From: Saccharina japonica
Lineage: Eukaryota > Sar > Phaeophyceae > Laminariales > Laminariaceae
Direction of reading: 5' to 3'
Length of the DNA: 64,000 nt
NCBI GenBank assembly: GCA_008828725.1
Contig: MEHQ01000840.1
Location: forward strand, 138,821-202,820
Shown here: positions 23,601 to 33,545 of the stretch, one piece after another
Layout of the letters: each line of letters begins with the position of its first letter
Numbering within the stretch: position 1 is the first letter of the stretch
The notes under the pieces: generated by a model
Seen by the model: the letters and a program-made list of their open reading frames with translations, nothing else
Told to the model about the DNA's origin: nothing
The model's database searches: none
Made by a program: the position numbers and the translations under genes

Positions 23601-26600
23601 ATGTGCCGCCCCCTCTATTTTTAAGATAATCAGCTTGGAAAATTCGCCCGAGGGGTATGTGTTATCAAATCATATCACTTTTTTAAAGTATACGGTAGCT
23701 CGCGGTGTAACTCCCAGGCATCCTCGCGTTTGTGTGCGCCCCCCCCCCCCCCCTATTTTTCAAGATAACCAGCTCTTAAAGTTCGCCCGAGGGGTGTGTT
23801 ATGAAATAATACCACTTGATTGAAGTATACAGTAGCTCGCGCCGTAACTCCCAGGCATCCTCCCCTCGCCCGCCCACCCGCCCGCCCTTTGCCACCCGTC
23901 CCTCGCTACTTACCATGGGTGCGCGGACCTCCTCCTGTTCCTCTCCGGTCGGTACCACATTATCTGTAGCGAGCGCGACCCGGCGTGCGATTCGTACCAC
24001 GACTGTCTGCTCTACTTTAAGGGGTTCCAAGCCTTGCAGACGCACCGCGTGGCGCACTGGCTCTATCGCACGGGGCGACACGCGCTCGCATTCTACCTGC
24101 AAAGCCAGGTACGCGCGTTGCAAGAAAAAGTTAGCAGTTAAGGTGGTAGTGTATATGAGATTCTGCCCGGGGGGGGGAGGGGGTGTAATCGTGTAATATG
24201 GCCGTCGTCGTATGACTATATACCCTCGCATCCCTACAATGCCAGGACGGAGCACGTCGGGTTTTCACCGACCAGGCATACACTGCTTGCACTAAGCGCG
24301 AAGCGCTTTGAGGTGTTCGGCGAGTCGCACGAAGGGTGAACTGCATCCTGCTAAGAACCGCTTGTGAGGCGGACTTTCTTGCGTATGGATAACCCGGGGT
24401 GGGTGTACTCATGTCATGCATGGCCGTAGTTGTATGACCTGGCTGGGGGGTCTTTGTGTGTAGCGGATGTTTTTTTTCGCGTCTTCCCGCTGCCTCTCGG
24501 TGGGTGATCTGGTGTGTCGAGTGCAGTAGCAACCCTTCTGTTAGTCGGCGCGCGTGTTCTGCACCCCGCCCCCGCCTTTTACTCCGCCCGGCCTCTCCGT
24601 TCTGGCTTGTATATGAAATCTCTTGTTGTCTCATCTCCCGGCCGCTCCCGGTTTAACGACGAGGCCCTCATCCCGTCTCCCACCCGACCCCTGCCCGTCG
24701 GTGCGTGTACATACATACGTGTGCGTGTGGTTTCCACAAACTGTCTTTTACCGGTAAAAAAAAAAGGTGAATCAAGAATTTCAGATAGACATTCACCCGG
24801 GCGCCAAGTTTGGCGAAGGAGTGTTCATCGATCATGGCACCGGCATCGTTGTGGGGGAAACGACGGTCGTCGGTAACGATGTGTCCATGCTCCATCGCGT
24901 CACACTCGGCGGCTCCGGCGTGCAGAACGCCGACCGCCATCCTAAGGTGGGGAAGCCCGGCGTGTGCGCGTTGGGGCGTGTGATGGGAGAGAGAGGTTAG
25001 GGCCATTCCTAACGAGATTTGAAAAAAAACACACGCAATTCGTGACAAAATATATTAATGATTCGTGACGTTTGTAAATTGTAACTTGGCGTTATTGTCG
25101 TGTTTAGAAAAACAAATCACGTTTCTTTTGTCACGAACTCAATTGTTTTATTTTGAGTGCTTCCAGGGGTGCACGGAAGAAAGACAACACACTCCTAACA
25201 AGGTCATAGTGGGAAACAAACCTGTGAGGTACGATTTCTGGACGATTTTGCGAAAATCGAATGCGAGTTTCTCAATTTGACGGCGCCAAATAAGAGGGTG
25301 CCCTTCCGAGATGGCTGAAGCCCTTTTTTATTTGATGAAACACCGGGGTTTTTTTGTCGGAGTTTTTTTCATGTGCACCCCTGGTGGTTCAAAACTTTTC
25401 AACGTCATGATTCGCGACAGTTGTGACGATTCGCAAAAATGTCACGTTTTTGGTTTGTCCCGATTCGTGGCAAATGTATTCGCTAGTTTAAGAATATCCC
25501 TTACTACGTTGATAATCCGGTCAGCGCCAGGGTTTGCAACAGAAACTGCGCGGTTGCGGGGTGATTTCTATATTTTGGTTTTGTTCAACAGGCGACGTAG
25601 TACTCTATTGGGCGTTTTTGTCCGCGAAACCGGGCTGGCGGTTGCTGTCTCTGTAGGGTAGGTTGACGAGGTATTGCGCTGTGCATGCAGCAAGGTGTTG
25701 GTATCGTCACCAGCATGGCGGCTGACGAAGAGTTGTCAGCTGATGCAACACTGTTTAATTTTTCCTCTATAGCTGTGGCCGGCAATGCCCTCTAGCGCTA
25801 GTGTGCCTCCTACTCCGTATTTGGTTTGATGCCTCGCACCTGCTACACTACTATGGCACCTTTTATATATCAAGCTTTATCACCATCGATAGACGAGGAG
25901 GGCAGCCGCCGTCCAGACCTCGATGCAGGAGTCTGTAAATTTTGCCGCCGGCCTGGTTGGATGGCTGCGGGGGGGCACCGTAGAACTATACAGCCATACT
26001 TCCCGTTTTGTTTGTTGTCATTTTGTTTGTTTTACCATGAGTTCTACGCTGTATTTTTGGATGGTTGCGGGCGGGAACCCTAGAGGTATACCTGGTACTT
26101 CGTATAGCCATACGTACCGTTTTGTTTGTTGTACCACGAGTTCTATGCTGTATTTTGTTCGACGTCAAAGTTTGAGTTTCACTCGTAGTTGAATTGCTGG
26201 TTGTACTGGCTGCTTGTACCGCCACACGCCCACGTCTCTCGTTGTTCCCGGCGCTGCTGCCACGTCTGGATGCACGTGCGCTTCATTGATTCTGTTGGGG
26301 GCGAAACGGGCCTACAGATAGGCAACGGCGTGCTGATTGGCGCGGGAGCTTGCCTGCTGGGCGACATAACCATTGGCACCGGTACCCAGATCGGTGCTGG
26401 GTCTTTGGTGGTCACGGATCTTCCGGAGAGGTGCGTGGGGCGTAGATTTACGCGCACGAAAGGCGTTCGGATAATCGTGTCAAAGCGCCATCGGCGTGCA
26501 GGTAGCGCGCCGCGCGATAGTTTGAGAGCAAAATATACTGCCAGCTTCCAATTGTCTATACACACGCACTAAAATTAGTTTTGGCTTTTGAGCAAGAGAA

Positions 26601-26825
26601 TATCGACGTCTTTTTTTTTTGTTTCTTCTTGTTTTTGACATAGTCGCCGGGGAAGCGTTCTTGCCCGGCTGTATTTGGCCTTCTTGCAGTTGTACGTCGC
26701 GCTCCTCAAGCGTATGTTTGGGTGATCCTACCCCTGCACTTGAGCATTCTTTTGGCAGTCATGGAATGCCTGGAATGCATACCGAGGCCCATCTTTTTTT
26801 TGTGGGACCCGGAGCTTTTCTGTGA
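17103..26825 (+). CDS. Serine O-acetyltransferase, nine exons
   Basis: Catalyses L-serine + acetyl-CoA to O-acetylserine, the first step of cysteine synthesis (EC 2.3.1.30, CysE/SAT family). Exons: 17103-17608, 18530-18716, 20302-20397, 21926-22057, 22614-22726, 23970-24108, 24767-24946, 26318-26430, 26690-26825; every junction is in phase and the sum is 534 codons including the stop. Residues ~264-390 form the helical N-terminal SAT domain (EKEPLLVSFVYSTIL, RERDPACDSYHDCLLYFKGF, HRVAHWL). Residues ~392-489 form the left-handed beta-helix (hexapeptide) with the catalytic Asp-His pair in FIDHGTG (~413-414) and a second His in ADRHPK (~449). Residues 1-263 are a low-complexity Ala/Gly/Ser/Glu-rich extension not usual in SATs (normally ~270-330 residues). 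Start is uncertain: 17103 is the first in-frame ATG, but the frame is open back to 16824. The last exon lacks a clear VGxPAR motif and is the weakest part. Confidence 0.85.
17791..18225 (+). other. Open frame of 144 codons inside SAT intron 1
   Basis: The frame ends in a hydrophobic stretch (MIVSLVFSCWLWVVPWGVIC). It matches no family I recognise and does not fit exon phases. Probably chance or an unannotated small transcript. Confidence 0.15.
18530..18716 (+). CDS. SAT exon 2 (N-terminal extension)
   Basis: Enters in phase 2 after an unusual T-A10-G acceptor and leaves in phase 0 at GTATGT. It encodes RHPYKVALLTKTVSLYASKP and ends GLEEEARSSEDPSSTPGLEH plus QEGSR. Phases match exons 1 and 3 exactly. 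The minus strand also has an open frame here, but without splice phases that fit a neighbour. Confidence 0.45.
19430..19535. mobile_element. Diverged family 2 MITE (related traces at 13760-13885, 54330-54422, 59205-59265)
   Basis: AACCCATTCAGGCCTGCAGT to ACAGTTCTAAAGGGGGTAAG, with the internal GGGGACAAAACACTTGGAAT shared by all copies. Flanking TTAA is degraded. Confidence 0.6.
19787..20096 (+). repeat. Dispersed repeat hosting nested MITEs; copies 7535-7640, 16240-16335, 32600-32690, 34135-34265, 49055-49470, 54487-54730
   Basis: Shared blocks: ACGATAGAGGTAGAGGTATA, GGCTGAAACGTTTTCTGAAT, CTCCTTAACCCAAAATCGTC, CATCGGGTAGCACTTTCGAT, CCTCCAAAACCAGTTTTTGA, GAGCTCCTCAAGTG. It is related to the arms of the foldback element at 7172-7680. 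No protein recognised. Confidence 0.7.
19861..19954. mobile_element. TTAA-flanked palindromic MITE, family 2, nested
   Basis: Starts CCCATTCAGAACC and ends AGTTCTTAAGGGG, bounded by TTAA on both sides. It sits inside another dispersed repeat whose sister copies read straight through (CTCCTTAACCCAAAATCGTC at 16306 and 32668), so the empty site contains a single TTAA. TTAA duplication is the mark of piggyBac-type transposition. Confidence 0.8.
20302..20397 (+). CDS. SAT exon 3 (acidic linker)
   Basis: The acceptor is TTTCTTGCAG, the donor GTAAGC; 32 codons, phase 0 to 0. It encodes SRGSGEEHEAGTDDSDWSDR and RRLVEQWEEHDE, a charged, Trp-containing segment leading into the SAT helical domain (VWISMREEAR) in the next exon. 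Confidence 0.6.
21180..21259. mobile_element. TTAA-flanked palindromic MITE, family 2
   Basis: Bounded by TTAA; CCCATTCAGAACTGAGAAC and GGGACCAGTTCTCAAGGGG. It lies in an intron of the SAT gene. Confidence 0.78.
21926..22057 (+). CDS. SAT exon 4 (start of the SAT N-terminal helical domain)
   Basis: Encodes VWISMREEARAAAEKEPLLV and SFVYSTILNQNSLEAAVAFH plus LANK; the pattern IREEA...EPLL.SFLYS.IL...SLE.A..F.LANK is typical of SAT. Phase 0 to 0. The donor is GTTTGG, weaker than the other donors in the gene. Confidence 0.85.
22614..22726 (+). CDS. SAT exon 5
   Basis: The acceptor is AAATCTGCAG, the donor GTAAGG; phase 0 to 2. It encodes LAGPNMLSTQVQALVRECFA and EVGTPFHRQLRRDMIAV, matching the SAT helical segment that precedes the conserved RERDPAC. 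Confidence 0.88.
23970..24108 (+). CDS. SAT exon 6
   Basis: Encodes ERDPACDSYHDCLLYFKGFQ, ALQTHRVAHWLYRTGRHALA and FYLQSQ, one of the best-conserved stretches of SAT (RDPA..SY..CLLY.KGF.ALQ.HR.AHWL). Phase 2 to 0, acceptor ATCTGTAG, donor GTACGC. Confidence 0.95.
24767..24946 (+). CDS. SAT exon 7 (catalytic Asp-His and start of the hexapeptide helix)
   Basis: Sixty codons beginning VNQEFQIDIHPGAKFGEG and including FIDHGTGIVVGETTVVGND, MLHRVTLGGSG and ADRHPK. The acceptor preceding GTG is T-A10-G with no pyrimidine tract; a second possible acceptor (TTTCAG) lies 18 bp inside and would drop VNQEFQ in frame. Family similarity supports the upstream site. Confidence 0.95.
25164..25388. mobile_element. 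MITE-like element with CCAGGGGTGCAC ends
   Basis: Begins CCAGGGGTGCACGGAAG and ends CATGTGCACCCCTGG, about 220 bp, in an intron of the SAT gene. Confidence 0.55.
26318..26430 (+). CDS. SAT exon 8 (hexapeptide helix)
   Basis: Encodes IGNGVLIGAGACLLGDITIG and TGTQIGAGSLVVTDLPE, clear hexapeptide-repeat turns. It joins exon 7 as DRHPK-IGNGVLIGAG exactly as in bacterial and plant SATs. Donor GTGCGT, exit phase 2. Confidence 0.95.
26690..26825 (+). CDS. SAT exon 9, putative C-terminal exon
   Basis: The acceptor is GGCCTTCTTGCAG, entry phase 2, ending at TGA. It encodes CTSRSSSVCLGDPTPALEHS then FGSHGMPGMHTEAHLFFVGP. The LGDPTPALEHSFGSHG part could be the SAT tail that follows the hexapeptide helix, but the VGxPAR turn expected before it is absent. 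It may be a divergent tail or a wrong exon. Confidence 0.45.
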
Positions 26826-26889
26826 GACTATGTTGCACAGCGCGCAACCCCATCTGGCCAAAAACTTGAAAAAAAAAACAAATCAAGTT

Positions 26890-26995
26890 GATTCCAGAAC
26901 GTTCATAGTCTCTCAACTTAGATCCCAAAGTTTCACAGAGTTGATTCCAGAGCGCCTATAGTCACAACTTAGATCCCAAAGATTTACAGAGTTTA
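26890..26995 (+). repeat. ~55-bp tandem duplication after SAT exon 9
   Basis: GTTGATTCCAGA, then CAACTTAGATCCCAAAG and TNACAGAGTT, present twice, within 70 bp of the predicted stop; may lie in the 3' UTR. Confidence 0.8.
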
Positions 26996-27088
26996 TGGGT
27001 TCAAGTCTGCTGCTTCAAGCTCGACAAGCAGCGGCTGTACCACTCTGTGCCCACGTGGGGTGTTATTTCCCTGTTACGGTCGATGATG

Positions 27089-27208
27089 TTGTCAGAGTGC
27101 TGCGTGCTGGCAGCCGGCCAGACCAAGCACCGTATTCAACCGCGCATGTTGTTGTCAGAGTGCTGCGTGCTGGCAGCCGGCGAGACCAAGCGCCGTATTC
27201 AACCGCCC
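27089..27208 (+). repeat. 60-bp tandem duplication
   Basis: Two units of TGTTGTCAGAGTGCTGCGTG with CTGGCAGCCGGC. Confidence 0.9.
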
Positions 27209-27382
27209 ATTCAGTACACAAGTAGGGGTCCGGCTATAGTGCCGGTAGTGGTCCCTATATAGTGCCGGTTGTCGGCTATAGTGCATGTGAGATCGCTTGG
27301 TACAGATGGAATTTACCAGTGTGGCAGTGTGCGGGGTAGTGCCGGTTGCCGGGGAGCGTGGGAGGCAAACGCGATGTGTGCA

Positions 27383-27505
27383 GAACGTATATACGGGCGC
27401 CTTGTTCAAGGCTTCCCGCACTGGATCGAACGTATATACGGGCGCTTTGTTCAAGGCTTCCCGCACTGGATCGAACGTATATACGGGCGCTTTGTTCAAG
27501 GCTAG
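27383..27505 (+). repeat. 45-bp minisatellite, 2.8 copies
   Basis: Unit AACGTATATACGGGCGCTTT followed by GTTCAAGGCTTCCCGCACTG. Being 45 bp it keeps frames open on both strands, but nothing suggests it is coding. Confidence 0.92.
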
Positions 27506-27509
27506 AGCA

Positions 27510-30360
27510 TGCCGACCACGAGACTATTCCCGCACTGGATCCTCCCTGTTTTAGGGTTTGCTCCAGAATACGGCTCGGGAGCCAAAGGTGGCGGCCTTAT
27601 GCGAAAACCCCAGGAAAAATTACAACGAATGTATGTTGCAGTACTCCACGACATGACGGCATATATACTGAAGTTGGGTTGACGTCGGTTGGCGACGACG
27701 CTGTAAAGCATGCCTCTCACTGCGTGAGCTAGACAACCAGAGTTTTTGTTTTGGCGGTCACCACGGTTGGCGGTCGAGTTAAATAATTTGTGCGGGGTGG
27801 GGAGCCTTGAGACTCCGCGCAAAGGGATGATCGTACCATGTAGTGTGTATACGGTAAGGCACCCAAGAGCAGACACATAGGAAACACCCGTTGCTGTCTC
27901 TGGAAATGACCGCACCGTACATAAAATATATTCGTTGGAGGCTGTCGTCCATATGCAATTCCGACTCACAGTCGGTTCTAAGTTGGATGCAGCTCACCCT
28001 CCATGCAACTCGCCCAACACCTCACGGCGCTTCGCGCTTGGTGGAAGCAATGTCTGCCTGGTTCGTGAAAACCCAACGTACTCCGTCCCGGCATTGTAGG
28101 GATGCGAGGGTCTATGGTCATACGACAACGGTCATGCACGAACATGAGTACACCCCCCCGTTTTTCGGTTTGCCCGTGCGAGTTCGAAGGGCAAGGTGTC
28201 CGACTCAAGATTCCGTTGGCGATGTCGTAAGTGCACCAGAGTGGCCAATAACGCCGATGGGCGAGGCGTTGTTTTCGGTCTTGCGAGTACACCCGCTCCC
28301 ACACACCCCTGCATTGTAGGGATGCGAGGATCTATCGTCATAGGACTACGGCCATGCATGAATATCGTCTACACATCCCCTCCCACCCCCCAACCGCCGT
28401 CCTCGTGCTGCATGTGGAACTCCCATATCCCTCATGCTTCACTTGTTTTGCTGTGCCAGGTGTGTGGCTGTTGGGGTGCCTGCCAAGGTCCTCGGGCAGG
28501 GGAGGAACCGAGTGCCTGCGTTGGCGATGGGACAGGACTTTTTCAAAGAAGTCTGGAGAGGCCTGGACATCTGATTTTATCGGCAGCATTTTTTTTTTAC
28601 TTTTCATTGTGCTGTGTAGTTGGTAGACGCATCGTCTTTTTATTCGTCGTCGTGCCGAGAAATGGCATGGCGTGGTCAGCCGGTGAAGGGAAGGGGTACT
28701 GCTGCTGATGCTGTCCTTGTCACTGTCGAGCTCATGCATCATCGAGGGGTTAATAAGTTTGATGTCGACGTGTCTTCGGGCTCTCGAGGCACAATGCTGT
28801 ATTTAGGCGGACGCAGTAAAGGAGGAGTTTGGGGAAAATAGAGAGGGAGTGGTAAGCAGGCTATGGTGCTTAGCCTAAGAAACTACCCCTCGGGTAATAA
28901 CTATTTTGGGTTTTGACGACGGTCATGAACATGCACTTCTTCTGTAGACTTGTGATTGTTTGCTGTGCTCTGATTGGTGCTCTAGCTTACGAAACTTTGT
29001 GGACCATGGGCACGAGCCTCGCTATACGCAGTAACTTAACACGTAGTTGGGTTGGCAGGGCCCAACCGCTTGAGCACTGGGGGGGGTAATACTTAAAGTT
29101 CTCTACAGTCGCGGTTGTTTATTAGCTAGGCACCATATGGATGTGTTTGGAACCCTGGTACAGGTAAAACGGAACCCCCCGCCCCCGCCCCCCGTGAACG
29201 CTTGCAGTAGACGTTTTATCCAGTGACTTCGTCCGGGATAACCTACCACACATGGGTAGCAGATGACGACCTAGATCTTCTAGGTCCTGGCTCCTGACAC
29301 GCCGTTATAAGTACAGATCCATCCCAGGGAGCTAGATAATGCAGGTTATACGGCTTCCACCCAGCAATATGAGCTACATCATACATATCATACAGATCAG
29401 GGATCAATCTTCCCTGAAATATCTAGACCATTGACTAGGGATAGGTTATCTGTCCGATGTGTCTTGACCGCTACGCCAGCTCAATATTTCAGGTTTTTCC
29501 TTGTGGCAGAGGGGGCGTAGGGCGTTCTGTTTACCAGTGACAGCGTGGCACAACGCACGTCGACGGCTTGTGTGTGTTTTTTTCGTTTCGACGACACGCC
29601 GCACCCCCGAGGTTCAAGGTCCGCAACTCGGTAACGGGACGGGCTGAGAATGAGCCGCACTCGCGCCATACCTGGCAACCGGGTAATTTTTGTTGTCGTT
29701 GCTTTTGTTGTTGTAGGGGGCATTAATTGACCCTTTTGACCCGGAGGCGGCAGCGGGATGTCGTGCAACACAACTGTGTATTAATAGTATACCTGGTACA
29801 TTTCTTTGGTAGGTCCTGCTTTTCAGTGTTAAGTCCAGCGCCAGTCTCCGCTTCGCCATCGCTGTGTGTCTGACTCCCACAGCTGGTGGTGTGCGTTCCG
29901 TGCGATATCGGGCACTAGTGCCCGCCTCAACTATATTAAGTTGCATTCCCTATATGCATGATAATGCTGTTGATTGTACGCGTGCTTTTCGCGAGAGGCA
30001 GGCGACGCAAGACAGCGTTTTTATTTGTTTGCAGATTAATTTAGCATTTTTTGGGGTCATGAACGGGGTGCGGCGACACCCTCGTCGGTTGCTTCTATCA
30101 GTGGAATGCCTTTTAGGGGGGGGTGGCTTATTCTCTGAGCTCCTCGCATGAGGAGCTCAACATCCCACCCGACACATAACGCCGGAGGCGTTTTGTTCGC
30201 GCAATCCCAGCCAAGATTTTTCGTGCACTATAATAATCCGAAAACGGTCGAGTACTACGAGTAGTAAAACTAGGATACTAACCGGTAGTTGCTCACTCGA
30301 GGAGCTCAACCGGTCCCAGTGACAAAATTCAGTGACAAAGTATTGCCTCAGAAGGCAAAA
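27510..30360. other. No gene recognised
   Basis: Holds poly-C-ended and GATC-rich repeats. The stretch 28440-28860 is more GC-balanced with frames on the plus strand (TFSKKSGEAWTSDFIGSIFF), but no splice partner or family is evident. Confidence 0.45.
27945..28155 (+). repeat. Poly-C-ended dispersed repeat; copies 7905-8064(+), 24160-24440(-), 28306-28390(+), 36250-36425(+), 36925-36985(+), 48100-48325(-), 59893-59955(+)
   Basis: Shared core: CACCTCACGGCGCTTCGCGC, GAAAACCCGACNTGCTCCGT, CCCGGCATTGTAGGGATGCG, GGTCATACGACTACGGCC, CATGAGTACA then a run of 7-20 C. Copies differ in how far they extend 5', while the C-run end is constant, as in a retroposon tail. No coding capacity is visible. Confidence 0.8.
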
Positions 30361-30361
30361 A

Positions 30362-30650
30362 GTGCACACCTCGGACAGATCATGATCTATCTATCTATAG
30401 ATAGATCACCTAGTTCCTCAACCTACCGTTGTGAGAGGTTGCACAGGACCTGCATACTCGTAGTACAGATCCAACCCAGGAAACATGGCGATAGATCGTG
30501 CAGATTTTACAGGCCACAGCCGGCAACATGAGCTAAATGATCATACAAGATCGGGGATCGATCTACCTTGAACCATCTAGATCATGACGTGGGAATGATA
30601 TATCTGGTAGGTAGATGATCTGTAGATGATCTGTAGATGATCTGTCTGAG
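30362..30650. repeat. GATC-rich dispersed repeat; copies near 3334-3480, 10140-10220, 12320-12385, 19205-19440, 29255-29465, 52398-52510, 53670-53770, 59445-59610, 63170-63480
   Basis: Ends CACCTCGGACAGATCATGAT; inner blocks AGGTTGCACAGGACCTGCAT, GATCCAACCCAGGAAACATG, GGCAACATGAGCTAAATGAT and CTAGATCATGACGTGGGAAT. Very many GATCTAGATC palindromes. All copies are diverged. Confidence 0.65.
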
Positions 30651-30809
30651 CTGTGAAAAAGTGCCACCCCTACCTACTGCTGTGGGAGTCTTACATAGGT
30701 GACATATATTACCGGGCTATAAGTAGGCCCTACTATAGTGCCGCCGTTGGAAGGTAACAGGCATTTTGAGATGCTAGTTTCAAAGCAGTGTCGAATAAGT
30801 GTTGATCCT

Positions 30810-32250
30810 TGCTGCGTATGTTCGGGTTGTTGCACTGTTGTTGCCGGGGTACCTTTCGTCCTGTGTTTCGACCTTTTTCGGGCGTTTGCTCTATCTAGCC
30901 TCCTGCTATACGCACGAGTTGTGAGCATGCAGCAGTATATATCGGAAGTGGGCATGCAGCATTGGTATTATATTCGAGCACGTTAGCTGGTAGCTGGGAC
31001 CTGGTCTACCCCCTTGCGAGAAAAGTGAACTAAACAGACCCTTGCCGAGTTTTTCTCCCCTGCTGCTTCTGTATTTTCGTGTTACCTGGTATGTATTGCC
31101 TTTCTCGCTACTACTGTGATACATGGCTCCTGGTAAGACGAATAACACCGGATAAACATATTACTACTCGTAGCGACATCCTAAAAATATGTTTTCGACA
31201 TGTGCGCGCTGATGCGCTGATACTGCCAGAGTTTCTACTCGTTGTTCTGGAGCTATCTTCGTGGAGCCACTCGTATAATATTAAAAGAGCTCGAGTTTTG
31301 CATAATGATCATCTGCAGAATGAGCAATGGCTCTGGTGTGTCGAAATAGTGTTTTTCCTTGCTACGTACATTCGGGTTGTTTTACTGTTGTTGCCGGGGT
31401 ACCTTTCGTCCTGTGTCTCGACCTTTTTCGGATGGTTTGCTCTAGCTCTTGCTATACGTATAATACGAGTTATGAGCATTCAATCCCATTCGGTCGCCCC
31501 GGTGGGCTATTAATAGTGGTACCCTGGAATGCTGCGAGAGTTGATTTCGTGAGTTCGAATCCCACGTGGGTCAGAAATTTGAGCTTGTTTGCAAAAAAAA
31601 AAAAAAAACGGAATCAACTGCTGAGAGCGCCTATTAATAGCAGCGTGGGTAGGCGCTATTCGATGCGAGTCGACGAAGGAAAGATAGGGCTGAAGTAAGT
31701 CTTCTCGCGATAAAAATTCAAGGCACGAACCGTAGTTGGGAGGAGGGAGAAGTGCCTACTTTGTGACCCCGGATCTGAGTTACGGCTAGGAAGGAGAGAG
31801 AAAGGAAGGGCGAAGATAATAAATGGGATGGAGGGAATTGTTTTTCAGCGATATCGCAAGTGGGCATGCAGTATCAGTATCAGGATCGAGCACTTCGGCT
31901 GGTATCTAGGACCTGGCCTACCCCCTTGCGAGAAAAGTGAATTAAACAGACCCTTGTCGAGTTTTTCTCCCCTGCTGCTTCTGTACTTTCGTGTTACCTG
32001 GTATTTATTGCCTGTCTCGCTATTGTGGTACATGGCTCCTGGTGAGACGAACAACACTGGATAAACGTATTACTATATAGCGACATCCTAAAAACATGTG
32101 TTCGATATGTACGTGCTGAAGCGCTGACACTGCCAGAGAATCTTCTCGTTGCTCTGAAGCTCTCTTCATGGAGCCACTCTTATAATAGTGGAAGAGCTCG
32201 AATTCTGCATAATGAACATCCGCAGAATGAGCAACGGCTCTATTCATCAC
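30810..32250 (+). repeat. Large interleaved direct duplications
   Basis: Two sequences are each present twice: about 400 bp (30955-31345 and 31865-32245; CCCCCTTGCGAGAAAAGTGA, ATGGAGCCACTC) and about 120 bp (30810-30930 and 31355-31475; GTTGCCGGGGTACCTTTCGT). The SINE at 31487 sits between the later copies. Confidence 0.75.
31487..31826 (+). mobile_element. tRNA-derived SINE
   Basis: The head carries CGGTCGCCCCGGTGG and the B-box GAGTTCGAATCCCACGTGGG. The body is shared with three other copies (CGATGCGAGTCGACGA, TCTCGCGATAAAAA, AGGCACGAACCGT, GGAGGAGGGAGAAG, GACCCCGGATCTGAG) and ends in AAGGAAGGGCGAAGATAATA. TATTAATA interrupts both the A-box (31508) and the body (31632). Confidence 0.82.
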
Positions 32251-33424
32251 CGACGTTCACTACGTACTAGTAATTGATCGTTCAGCAAAAGCGCAGTATC
32301 GTTGATCTCACAATACCCTGCTCACCGGAGTTACTTTGTTGACCAAGGAATTCGTGAACCATCCTGTTCGTGCGCAAAGTTATTTTCCTTGCGGACAACA
32401 GCATCAGTTGGTCGGTACTGGCACAAGGTGGTGGCTAGTGAGCGCCAGTACGTATGTATGCATTTTCCGGGTCCATGCCGGCTTCGACCAATCCCTCCCA
32501 GTAGAGACTGCACGCAATGCTCCCCTTCCCCGTATTCCAGCCCGCTGGTGGTCATCTCCAAAACCGACGGCGGTAACCGAAACAGCACCAACTAAACGCG
32601 TGCTCCGATAGAGGTATAAGGTATACTTTTTTTTGGCTGAAACGTTTTCTGAATGATCAGGGGCTCCTTAACCCAAATCGTCGGACTTTGACTCTTCTTG
32701 TGTTGCAGTGAGATTCATTGTATATTGTTGTTGTTCGTCTTCACATTAAACTCGTTTCAGTTGCTAATCCCTATAGTCTAATCTAGCAAGATCACAGCCC
32801 GTGGTCACAGAAGTGCTAGAGCCATCAGAGAATCCTAAAGAACACGCACACTTAGCAGGGAAAGGATACACAAGCCCGAAGAGGTACACCTAAAATCCCT
32901 ACAGCATGTTATGCGTGTCCAAAACTGAACTACACGACCGCAATCTCCATTCGACTACAGCCGCATCGCCCCGCCCCCCCCCCCCTCCCACTCTTTACCA
33001 ATGAATTTGCCGACTACAGCGTAACTGCTGTCTGAAGTGCTGTCTGTACAAAAACACACGGTAGGTGTGGGAACACGATGGAGCACGCAGCCTCTGTCTG
33101 AAGTGCTGCCAGAATGACAGTCCGCACGCACACAGTGAAAAAGAACAGCCAACCAAAGCCATCACGTCAATTGACAATTACCCAAATCTATCCTGAACGT
33201 CTGTGTTAGGCACATCATTATAAACATCGACACTGATTAGGAATCGTTCCACATAAAATGGGTCTTCCACGATGCAGGCACACAATTAAGGTACCCGGGG
33301 TATCCGCGCCATCTCTGCCGCGTCTCTCTACAAAACCAGTGACGTCATCCACACAGACCTAATACCAACATTCAGCGGAAAAAACGAAATAGGTGTCAGC
33401 AAAAATAACGTTTGTCCGTGCGCC

Positions 33425-33545
33425 ACGGGTCGTTGTCGTCCGTGGGCTCCGCGGTGTTGCTGCTCCGGCGAGCTCCGGCGACGCTGCTCCGCGGTGTCGC
33501 TGCTCCGGCGAGCTCCGGCGCCGCTGCTCCGGTGCTGCTCTGGCC
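33425..33545 (+). repeat. GC-rich ~40-bp tandem repeat
   Basis: CTCCGCGGTGTNGCTGCTCC and GGCGAGCTCCGGCG repeated about 2.5 times. Confidence 0.8.

Noticed and set aside
27089..27505. Short regularly spaced repeats suggesting a CRISPR-like array
   Set aside because: The units are contiguous tandem copies (60 and 45 bp) without unique spacers; the sequence is eukaryotic.
31487..31600. Functional tRNA gene
   Set aside because: The A- and B-box are present but there is no full cloverleaf or acceptor stem, and the ~330-bp body is shared with three other copies, so it is a SINE head.
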